This document shows positions 1-5,158 of a DNA stretch of 6,286 bases, piece after piece. Made by a program: the position numbers and the translations under genes. Below the pieces are notes generated by a model, which had not been told where the DNA came from, ran no database searches, and was given only the letters and a program-made list of their open reading frames with translations. The stretch comes from Planctomycetales bacterium (GTDB lineage Bacteria > Planctomycetota > Planctomycetia > Gemmatales > Gemmataceae): NCBI GenBank assembly GCA_020054355.1, contig JAGVLI010000371.1:1-6286 (forward strand), in the 5' to 3' direction. The stretch's first letter is position 1. The number at the start of each line of letters is the position of its first letter.

Positions 1-108
1 CGCGAGCCTGCCGTTGACCTTGATCCGTCCCGCGACGATCCAGGCCTCGATCTGCCGGCGCGAGCCGACGCCACGGGCGGCGAGCAGTTTCTGGATTCGT
101 TCACGCAT
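1..108 (-). CDS. rluB: 23S rRNA pseudouridine synthase RluB, N-terminal fragment
   Basis: Partial gene: the first 36 codons are inside the window and the rest lies beyond position 1. The peptide starts MRERIQKLLAARGVGSRR and continues to IKVNGRLA, the opening of an S4 RNA-binding domain (helix, SRR, then the xGRxxVNG turn). This aligns with the start of E. coli RluB. RluB-type enzymes isomerise a uridine of 23S rRNA (position 2605 in E. coli) during large-subunit maturation in the cytoplasm; the catalytic domain is not visible here. The ATG at 108-106 matches the E. coli start. No clear Shine-Dalgarno sequence precedes it; a strong hairpin occupies the leader instead. It lies 32 bases after scpB, a linkage common in bacteria. 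Other S4-domain synthases (RluE, RluF, RsuA) remain possible, but the scpAB context favours RluB. Confidence 0.85.
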   Translation of the reverse strand, partial: MRERIQKLLAARGVGSRRQIEAWIVAGRIKVNGRLA

Positions 109-113
109 GGGAC

Positions 114-141
114 GGCCGGTGGCGGCGAAGCCGCACCGGTT
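114..141 (-). promoter_or_regulatory. Stem-loop between scpB and rluB
   Basis: The arms 116-126 and 130-139 pair over 10 base pairs around a 3-base loop (127-129), with one bulged base at 121; the outer bases 115/140 and 114/141 can add G-T pairs. On the minus strand the stem begins at the last base of the scpB stop codon and ends 7 bases before the rluB ATG, where a ribosome binding site would be expected. No T-run follows, so it is not a classical intrinsic terminator. It could limit rluB translation, form an mRNA processing or stabilising site, or be a chance product of high GC. Function is inferred; only the pairing is seen. Confidence 0.45.
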
Positions 142-764
142 CAGTTCGCCGCGTCGGCGTCGTTCGCGGCCGCGAGGTCGGCCGCGGTGGCCTGTACCGT
201 GGCGGGTCCGTCGAACTCGAGCTGGATACCGACGTCGTCCATGTCCTTGAGCGCCGCCAGCGACGGCAGTTCGTCCAGCGACTTCAGCCCGAAGTAATCC
301 AGGAATTCGCGGGTCGTGCCGAGCAGTTCCGGATGTCCCGGGACCTCGCGGTGCCCGACGACGCGGATCCAGCCGCGCTCGGTCAGCGTACGCACGATAT
401 TGGGATTGACCGTGACTCCGCGGACATCCTCGATTTCGGCGCGCGTGATCGGCTGGCGATAGGCAATGAGCGCCAGCGTCTCGAGCAGTGCGCGCGAATA
501 GCGGCTGGGACGTTCCTGCCAGAGCTTCGACAGGCGCGCGGCGTAGGCGCTACGGACCTGCAGGCGCCAGCCGCTGGCGATCTCGACCAGTTCCATCGGC
601 CGGCCATCGCAGTCACGGGCGAGTTCCGCCAGCGTCTTGCGGACGTCCACTGCATCCGGCCGTTCGAACTCGTCGAACATCTCGCGCAACTGCTCGACGT
701 TCAGCGGCTGTCCGTACGCCAGCAGTGCCGCTTCGATGGTGCTTTTCAGCTGATCGTTGTTCAT
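141..764 (-). CDS. scpB: Segregation and condensation protein ScpB
   Basis: The product has 207 residues, a usual ScpB length. ScpB dimers bind the ScpA kleisin and with it join the Smc ATPase to form the bacterial condensin that organises and segregates the chromosome. The family hallmark is the second winged-helix domain: ALIAYRQPITRAEIEDVRGV at residues 98-117, then NIVRTLTERGWI at 122-133 and GTTREFLDYFGL at 149-160. Residues 1-85 fit the first winged helix (MNNDQLKSTIEAALLAYGQP at the start). The last 25 residues are an Ala/Asp-rich tail, probably disordered. The ATG at 764-762 is 14 bases after scpA; a GGGTGGG stretch in the gap is a weak ribosome binding site. Translation is probably coupled to scpA. 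Nothing looks damaged. Confidence 0.95.
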   Translation of the reverse strand: MNNDQLKSTIEAALLAYGQPLNVEQLREMFDEFERPDAVDVRKTLAELARDCDGRPMELVEIASGWRLQVRSAYAARLSKLWQERPSRYSRALLETLALIAYRQPITRAEIEDVRGVTVNPNIVRTLTERGWIRVVGHREVPGHPELLGTTREFLDYFGLKSLDELPSLAALKDMDDVGIQLEFDGPATVQATAADLAAANDADAAN

Positions 765-778
765 GCGAAACCCACCCG

Positions 779-1672
779 TCAGGCGGTCGTGATCTCGACG
801 TCTTCCAGCACTGCCGCATTCGGATCGCGCTCGGCGCGGCGCACATGCAGCGGCCGATAGGGCTCGGCCTGCACGATATCGACGAGCTGTTCGCGCAGCA
901 GTTCGAGCAGCGCGGCAAACGTCACCGTCACGCCCATGCGCCCCTCCTCCGGACGGAACAGGCGCACGAACTCGACCAGGCCGGTGCCGTCGAGCATCGC
1001 GAGGACATCCGACATCCGCTGCCGCACGGACAGGGTCTCGCGCCGCACGTGCAGGCTGGCAAACATCGTGGCGCGCTGGACCACCTCCTTGAACGCCACC
1101 AGCATCTCCTGGAGCGCGACCTCCGGCAGCAGGCGCAGCACCTGCCGGTGGATCAGTTCTGCCGCGGCCTGGTGAACGTCGCGCTCGAGGCGTGGCAGCC
1201 GGTCGATGTCCTCGGCCGCTTGCTTGTAGCGCTCGTATTCCTGGAGGCGGCGCACCAGCTCGGCGCGCGGATCCTCTTCTTCCTGGCTCCCGTCCGAGCT
1301 GCGCGGCAGCAGCATCCGCGACTTGATTTCGGCGAGCATCGCGGCCATCAGCAGGTATTCGCCGGCGAGCTCGAGGTCGAGCTCCTGCATCAACTGGATG
1401 TATTCCATGTACTGGCGCGTGATGTCCGCAATCGGGATGTCCAGTACGTCAATGTTCTGGCGCCGGATCAGGTACAGCAGCAGGTCCAGCGGGCCTTCGA
1501 ACGCCTCGAGGAACACCTCGAGCGCCTGCGGCGGGATGTAGAGATCGCGCGGCATTTCCGTGACCGGCTCGCCCTCGACGATGGCGAACGGCATCTCGCC
1601 CTGCTGCGGCGGCGGCTCGACGGTGCTGGAGTCGGCACCGGTTGCGGCGTCGATGTCTGCAGCTTCGTTCAC
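779..1672 (-). CDS. scpA: Segregation and condensation protein ScpA (kleisin)
   Basis: With the GTG start at 1672 the product has 297 residues. ScpA is the kleisin that bridges the Smc heads and binds ScpB. The N-terminal Smc-contact region is clear: FEGPLDLLLYLIRRQNIDVL at residues 58-77, followed by DIPIADITRQYMEYI, then AGEYLLMAAMLAEIKSRMLL at 103-122. An acidic linker (SQEEEDPRAELV, 129-140) follows, and the C-terminal winged helix ends with VTFAALLELLREQLVDIVQ at 250-268. The GTG is chosen because its GTGA overlaps the trpS stop by 4 bases and GGAG sits 5 bases upstream. It gives an unusually long, Pro/Gln-rich leader of about 45 residues before the conserved domain. An in-frame ATG at 1594 (residue 27, MPFAIVEGEP), preceded by AGGG, is a real alternative and would give 271 residues. 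The longer open frame that runs on into trpS is not used. Confidence 0.94.
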   Translation of the reverse strand: MNEAADIDAATGADSSTVEPPPQQGEMPFAIVEGEPVTEMPRDLYIPPQALEVFLEAFEGPLDLLLYLIRRQNIDVLDIPIADITRQYMEYIQLMQELDLELAGEYLLMAAMLAEIKSRMLLPRSSDGSQEEEDPRAELVRRLQEYERYKQAAEDIDRLPRLERDVHQAAAELIHRQVLRLLPEVALQEMLVAFKEVVQRATMFASLHVRRETLSVRQRMSDVLAMLDGTGLVEFVRLFRPEEGRMGVTVTFAALLELLREQLVDIVQAEPYRPLHVRRAERDPNAAVLEDVEITTA

Positions 1673-2886
1673 CGGTACTCCAGGCCCACGGCGGCACGGA
1701 CCTCGTCCATTGTGGCACGGGCCGCGTCGCGTGCGCGCTCGCAGCCTTCGGACACGATGCTCTGAACCAGGTCCGGATTCTCCTCGTACTCCCTGGCGCG
1801 CTGGCGAATGGCTTCGAGTTCGATGAGCACCGACTCGATCAGCGGCTTCTTGCACTCGAGGCAACCAATGCCCGCCGAACGGCAGCCCTTCTGGACCCAG
1901 GCCTTCGTTTCTTCGTTCGAATAGATCTTGTGCAGGTCCCAGACCGGGCACTTGTCCGGGTCGCCCGGATCGCTGCGCCGGACGCGCGCGGGATCGGTCT
2001 GCATCGCACGCAGTTTTTTCTGCACGCTCTCCGGGTCCTCGCGCAGGCCGATCGTGTTGCTGTAGGATTTCGACATCTTTCGCCCGTCGAGGCCCGGGAC
2101 TTTCGGCGACCTGGTCAGGAGCGCCGCAGGCTCGGGGAGGATCGAGCGGCCACCGCCCTCCAGGTAGCCCAGCAGGCGTTCGCGATCCGCAACCGTGAGG
2201 CGCGCGCCGGACTCGATCATGGCGCGGGCCTCTGCCAGCGCATCGGCATTGCCCTGCTCCTGGTATTGCCGGCGAAGTTCCGCGTACAGCGCGGCATTGC
2301 GGCTGCCGAGCCGCTTGACGGCCGTCTCGACGCGCGCCCCGAAGTCCTTCTCGCGGCCGTAGATGTGATTGAACCGGCGCGCGATTTCCCGCGTGATTTC
2401 AACATGCGCGACCTGATCCTCGCCGACCGGCACGAACTCCGGCCGGTACATCAGGATGTCGGCGCTCTGCAGCAGCGGGTAGCCGAGGAATCCGTAGGTG
2501 CCGAGGTCCCGGTCCTTGAGTTGCTCGATCTGGTCCTTGTAGGTCGGCACGCGCTCGAGCCACGAAACCGGCGTCACCATCGAAAGGATCAGGTGCAGCT
2601 CAGCGTGTTCCGGGATGCGCGACTGGATGAAGATCGTGCAGGCGCTCGGGTTCAGCCCGGCGCCGAGCCAGTCGATGAGCACTTCGTGGGCATTGGCCTT
2701 GAAGGCGGTGGTGTCTTCGTAGCCGGTCGTCAGAGCGTGCCAGTCGGCCACGAAGAAATAGCATTCGTACCGGTACTGGAGTTCGATCCAGTTCGCCAGG
2801 GCCCCGTGGTAGTTGCCCAGGTGCAGCTGGCCGGTCGGCCGCATGCCGGAGACAACGCGTCGGTTCTGACCGGGGTTGGCTGCCAT
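1669..2886 (-). CDS. trpS: Tryptophan--tRNA ligase (TrpRS), long form with four-Cys motif
   Basis: Class Ic aminoacyl-tRNA synthetase charging tRNA-Trp with tryptophan using ATP, in the cytoplasm. The 405-residue product carries the HIGH-type motif (TGQLHLGNYHG, 18-28), the tryptophan/ATP-site stretch GEDQVAHVEITREIARRFN (155-173) and the KMSKS loop (270-274). E. coli TrpRS has about 334 residues. The excess lies mainly between residue 180 and the KMSKS loop, an insertion of about 65-70 residues rich in charged helix-formers. After KMSKS come C313, C335, C342 and C345, a C-x21-C-x6-C-x2-C pattern very like the [4Fe-4S] site known in Thermotoga maritima TrpRS (C-x22-C-x6-C-x2-C); cluster binding here is inferred. 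The ATG at 2886 has AGGAG 7 bases upstream, overlapping the TAG stop of the protease gene. Its stop overlaps the scpA GTG. Confidence 0.97.
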   Translation of the reverse strand: MAANPGQNRRVVSGMRPTGQLHLGNYHGALANWIELQYRYECYFFVADWHALTTGYEDTTAFKANAHEVLIDWLGAGLNPSACTIFIQSRIPEHAELHLILSMVTPVSWLERVPTYKDQIEQLKDRDLGTYGFLGYPLLQSADILMYRPEFVPVGEDQVAHVEITREIARRFNHIYGREKDFGARVETAVKRLGSRNAALYAELRRQYQEQGNADALAEARAMIESGARLTVADRERLLGYLEGGGRSILPEPAALLTRSPKVPGLDGRKMSKSYSNTIGLREDPESVQKKLRAMQTDPARVRRSDPGDPDKCPVWDLHKIYSNEETKAWVQKGCRSAGIGCLECKKPLIESVLIELEAIRQRAREYEENPDLVQSIVSEGCERARDAARATMDEVRAAVGLEYR

Positions 2887-2890
2887 GGCA

Positions 2891-2900
2891 GTGCTCCTAG
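2891..2900 (-). promoter_or_regulatory. trpS ribosome binding site overlapping upstream stop codon
   Basis: On the minus strand the sequence CTAGGAGCACTGCC directly precedes the trpS ATG at 2886. AGGAG is a strong Shine-Dalgarno match 7 bases from the start, and its first bases are part of the TAG stop codon of the M50 protease gene (2899-2897). This fixes the trpS start at 2886 and suggests that ribosomes ending the protease can restart on trpS. Confidence 0.75.
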
Positions 2901-3556
2901 CCACCCTGCAGACGGAAGATCGTAACCAGCAGGCCCTGCAGAAAGCCGATCGGGCCGCTGACCAGCGGCGCCAGCAGCCCGGTCGCGACCAGGCCCAGGA
3001 CGATGAACAGGCCGAAAGGCGCAACGGCTTCGAGCATCGAACTGGCCGCTCCGCGGGGCAGCAGGTTGGTCAGCAGCTGGCCGCCGTCCAGCGGCGGTAT
3101 GGGCAGCATGTTGAATACGGCGAGCAGCACATTGATGAAGATGCCGACCGCGGCCATCGATTGCAGCCACTGGCCGGCAATCCCGAAGTCCATTTGCTGG
3201 CCGACCATCATCAGGAAGGCCCAGGCAATCGCCATCGCCAGATTGGCGGCCGGGCCGGCCGCCGATACCCAGACCATATTGCCGCGGGGATTGCGCATGT
3301 ATCGCGGGTTGACCGGCACCGGCTTGGCCCAGCCGAACAGGAAGCCGCCGAGCCACAACAGCAATATCGGCACGAGCACGGTGCCGACCGGATCGATGTG
3401 GCGGATCGGGTTCAGGCTCAGCCGGCCCTGGGCTTCGGCGGTGCGGTCGCCAAAGTACCTCGCCACCCAGCCGTGGGCGACTTCATGCAGGGTGATTGCA
3501 AACACGATGGGAATGGCGCCAATCGAAAGGTTCCTGAGTAACGAGGCCAGGTCCAT
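2897..3556 (-). CDS. Site-2-protease-family zinc metallopeptidase (M50), integral membrane
   Basis: The product has 219 residues and is almost all hydrophobic. The zinc-binding motif HEVAH is at residues 24-28 within the first membrane helix (IVFAITLHEVAHGWVARYFG). The third zinc ligand is predicted to be D157 in NMLPIPPLDGG (149-159). AAGPAANL at 99-106 is the usual family signature between them. This is the compact M50 subfamily without a PDZ domain, unlike RseP. Site-2 proteases cut membrane-spanning segments inside the membrane, often to release transcription factors; the substrate of this small subfamily is not known to me and cannot be read from the window. Neighbours are yciO and trpS, which give no clear substrate hint. 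The ATG at 3556 has GGGACGG just upstream as a modest ribosome binding site. All expected catalytic residues are present. Confidence 0.93.
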   Translation of the reverse strand: MDLASLLRNLSIGAIPIVFAITLHEVAHGWVARYFGDRTAEAQGRLSLNPIRHIDPVGTVLVPILLLWLGGFLFGWAKPVPVNPRYMRNPRGNMVWVSAAGPAANLAMAIAWAFLMMVGQQMDFGIAGQWLQSMAAVGIFINVLLAVFNMLPIPPLDGGQLLTNLLPRGAASSMLEAVAPFGLFIVLGLVATGLLAPLVSGPIGFLQGLLVTIFRLQGG

Positions 3557-3582
3557 GTACCGTCCCGATGGGGCCCCGAGCC

Positions 3583-3606
3583 AATCCCCGGGAATTGCCG
3601 GGGATT
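3583..3606. repeat. 9-bp perfect inverted repeat upstream of the M50 protease gene
   Basis: AATCCCCGG (3583-3591) and CCGGGGATT (3598-3606) are exact reverse complements separated by 6 bases. The repeat lies in the 77-base gap between the yciO stop (3634) and the protease ATG (3556). On the minus strand its first arm overlaps the last three bases of a perfect TATAAT box. As DNA it could be an operator across a start site; in RNA reading through from yciO it would form a stable stem. No T-run follows on either strand, so an intrinsic terminator is less likely. Confidence 0.5.
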
Positions 3607-3609
3607 ATA
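3604..3609 (-). promoter_or_regulatory. Candidate -10 box (TATAAT) for protease-trpS-scpAB-rluB
   Basis: The minus strand reads TATAAT, a perfect sigma-70 -10 consensus, in an otherwise GC-rich gap. A start would fall about 7 bases further on, near 3597, leaving a leader of about 40 bases to the ATG at 3556. The -35 region is poor: the best hexamer at an 18-base spacing is CCGGCA, matching 3 of 6 TTGACA positions. There is no TGn extension. The promoter is therefore plausible but may be weak or need an activator. Confidence 0.4.
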
Positions 3610-3633
3610 CGATGCGTGACACGGTGCTGCCGG

Positions 3634-4254
3634 TCATTGGAACGGGCGCGGATCGCCCTTGCCGGCCCGCAAGAGCTTCGGCGCGCTGCCCGAGAGATCC
3701 ACGATCGTGCTCGGCTCCAGCCCGCAGTTGCCTGCGTCCAGGATCAGATCCACCGCATGGCCGATCCGGCCCTCGATCTCGCGGGCATCGGTCATCGGTG
3801 TCTCGTCCCCCGGCAACTGCAGGGTCGTGCTCATCAGCGGCTCAGCAAACTCCTCGAGCAGCGCCTGGACGACGGCGTGATCGGGCACGCGAATGCCGAC
3901 GGTGCGGCGCCGCTCTTCCAGCAGCCTGCGCGGCACTTCCCGCGTCGCGCGCAGCACAAAGGTGTACGGGCCCGGCGTAAAGGCCTTCAGCAGGCGGTAT
4001 TGCCAGTTGTCCACGCGCGCAAACCGGGCGATTTCCGACAGGTCGCAGCAGATGACGGTGAAGAAATGCCGCTTGCCGGCCTGGCGGATGTGCTGGATGC
4101 GCTCCATCGCATTCTTGGCGCCGATCGCACAGCCGAGCGCGTAACAGGAATCGGTCGGGTAGACGATGACGCCGCCAGCGCGCAGGCAATCGGAAGCGCT
4201 GCGCAGGAAGCGGGCCTGCGGCGTCGTCGGATGCAACTCCAGGCGCTCGGCCAT
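3634..4254 (-). CDS. yciO: YciO family protein (TsaC/Sua5-related)
   Basis: The product has 206 residues, the same length as E. coli YciO, and resembles it end to end: GGVIVYPTDSCYALGC (27-42), KNAMERIQHIRQ (47-58), FTPGPYTFVLRATREVPRRL (92-111), TVGIRVPDH (118-126) and STIVDLSG (182-189). The fold is the Sua5/TsaC/YrdC domain, whose members make L-threonylcarbamoyl-AMP for the t6A modification of tRNAs. YciO is a paralogue that is not regarded as a stand-in for TsaC in E. coli, so t6A synthesis should not be assumed; a nucleotide- or RNA-binding role in the cytoplasm is likely. The ATG at 4254 matches the E. coli start, though no good Shine-Dalgarno is seen (TAATGGACC precedes it). It heads the minus-strand cluster and diverges from yciB. 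In E. coli yciO also sits near rluB. Confidence 0.93.
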   Translation of the reverse strand: MAERLELHPTTPQARFLRSASDCLRAGGVIVYPTDSCYALGCAIGAKNAMERIQHIRQAGKRHFFTVICCDLSEIARFARVDNWQYRLLKAFTPGPYTFVLRATREVPRRLLEERRRTVGIRVPDHAVVQALLEEFAEPLMSTTLQLPGDETPMTDAREIEGRIGHAVDLILDAGNCGLEPSTIVDLSGSAPKLLRAGKGDPRPFQ

Positions 4255-4326
4255 GGTCCATTATGTACCGGGGGCGCAGCCGGGCCGCTTCCGCTATCAT
4301 TGGCGCCCCTCAACACGGTTCCGCGC
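4255..4326. promoter_or_regulatory. Divergent promoter region yciO / yciB
   Basis: This 72-base gap separates the divergent starts of yciO and yciB, so promoters for both must lie here or inside the genes. Candidate -10 boxes are CATAAT on the minus strand (4265-4260, 5 of 6 matches) and TATCAT on the plus strand (4295-4300, 5 of 6). Neither has a convincing -35 partner. The CATAAT box would put the yciO start almost on its ATG, a leaderless message. The arms GGGGCGC (4271-4277) and GCGCCCC (4303-4309) form a 7-bp inverted repeat around the plus-strand box. All assignments are tentative. Confidence 0.4.
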
Positions 4327-4887
4327 ATGCAGCTGCTGTTCGATTTCCTGCCGGTTATCGCGTTTTTCGTTGCCTACAAGCTTGCCAACATCTACGTCGC
4401 GACCCTCGTAATCATCGTCGCGACCGTGCTGCAGGTTTCCATCCATTGGCTGCGGACCCGGCGCGTCAACCCGATGCACCTCGTTTCGGCGGGACTCGTG
4501 CTCGTGTTCGGCGGACTGACGCTGGCGATCCGCGACGCCGCTTTCATCATGTGGAAGCCGACCGTCGTGAACTGGCTGTTCGCGGCAGCGTTTCTCTTCA
4601 GCCTCCTGCCCCGCTTCGGCGGGCGCCCGCTGGTGCAGCGCCTGATGACCACGAGCGAGGCAGAGTTCAACCTGAGCCCGGAGCTCTGGCGCCGCCTCAA
4701 CTGGATGTGGATCGCGTTCTTCGTCGTGATGGGCGCGGTCAACATTGCCGTGTTCCACTATTTCGACGAGGAGACCTGGGTCAACTTCAAGCTGTTCGGA
4801 ATGCTGGGGCTGACGCTGGCATTCGTCGTGATACAGGGGTTCTGGATTGCGGCACAGGCACGCCACGATGGCTCGCCCGTCAGTTGA
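4327..4887 (+). CDS. yciB: Inner membrane septation-related protein YciB (IspZ family)
   Basis: The product has 186 residues, against 179 in E. coli YciB. It begins MQLLFDFLPVIAFFVAYKLA, matching the E. coli start, and keeps the family marks FGGLTLAIRD (61-70), WKPTVVNWLFA (76-86), PLVQRLM (101-107), LNWMWIAFF (124-132) and WVNFKLFGMLGLTL (151-164). About five hydrophobic helices span the inner membrane. In E. coli YciB helps maintain the cell envelope and interacts with elongation and division proteins; in Shigella the homologue was linked to septation and intercellular spread. The ATG at 4327 has no clear Shine-Dalgarno. Its end overlaps the bolA start by 20 bases, so the two are co-translated or nearly so. 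An upstream in-frame extension reaching back over yciO is an antisense artefact. Confidence 0.94.
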   Translation: MQLLFDFLPVIAFFVAYKLANIYVATLVIIVATVLQVSIHWLRTRRVNPMHLVSAGLVLVFGGLTLAIRDAAFIMWKPTVVNWLFAAAFLFSLLPRFGGRPLVQRLMTTSEAEFNLSPELWRRLNWMWIAFFVVMGAVNIAVFHYFDEETWVNFKLFGMLGLTLAFVVIQGFWIAAQARHDGSPVS

Positions 4888-5158
4888 CCGGATCCGGTCG
4901 AGGCTCGAATCGGCCTTCGCGGCGGCGCAGGTCTTCGTGCTCGACGACAGCGCCCGGCATGCCGGCCACGCGGGTGCGCGCGGCGGCGCCGGGCACTTCC
5001 TGGTCCGGATCGAGTCTGAAGCATTTGCCGGGCGGAGCCGGCTGCAGCGACACCGCATGGTCTACGAGGCCCTGGCGGACATGCTGCCCGACGAAATCCA
5101 CGCATTGAACATCGAAGCCATATCACCCGACGACGACAAACTACCGAGGACATCATGA
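4868..5158 (+). CDS. bolA: BolA family protein
   Basis: The product has 96 residues, typical for the family. The BolA core is GHFLVRIESEAFAGRSRLQR (42-61), HRMVYEALADML (62-73) and EIHALNIEAISPDD (76-89), with the conserved RHR (61-63) and HAL (78-80). BolA proteins pair with monothiol CGFS glutaredoxins in iron-sulfur cluster handling, and E. coli BolA also acts as a regulator of cell shape genes. Which subtype this is (BolA or IbaG) is not certain, so the symbol is provisional; the insertion HAGHAGARGGAGH at 31-43 is rich in His and Gly. The ATG at 4868 is preferred over an in-frame TTG at 4847 because it gives the usual N-terminus. It overlaps yciB by 20 bases and its TGA overlaps the next ATG (ATGA). 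Confidence 0.9.
   Translation: MARPSVDRIRSRLESAFAAAQVFVLDDSARHAGHAGARGGAGHFLVRIESEAFAGRSRLQRHRMVYEALADMLPDEIHALNIEAISPDDDKLPRTS

Noticed and set aside
488..1765. Long plus-strand open frame of 425 codons opposite scpB and scpA
   Set aside because: It spans two well-recognised minus-strand genes and their junction, and its translation shows no family features.
1673..1951. N-terminal extension of scpA to position 1951
   Set aside because: It runs through the trpS coding region in another frame and resembles no ScpA sequence.
1642..2925. Long open frame of 427 codons on the plus strand opposite trpS
   Set aside because: It is antisense to a gene with clear TrpRS motifs. High GC makes stop codons rare in the opposite frames, and the peptide is Arg/Ala/His-rich without any recognisable domain.
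2876..3541. Plus-strand open frame of 221 codons opposite the M50 protease
   Set aside because: It is a mirror of the protease codons: Gln/His/Arg-rich low-complexity peptide, with no homology I recognise.
3570..3577. GGGGCCCC palindrome near the protease start
   Set aside because: An 8-base GC palindrome is expected by chance in DNA of this composition, and there is no loop for an RNA hairpin.
3568..4326. In-frame upstream extension of yciB to position 3568
   Set aside because: The extension is antisense to yciO, and YciB homologues begin at MQLLFDFLP.
4847..4867. TTG start for bolA seven codons upstream of the ATG
   Set aside because: The ATG at 4868 gives the usual BolA N-terminus, and the TTG lies deeper in yciB without a ribosome binding site.
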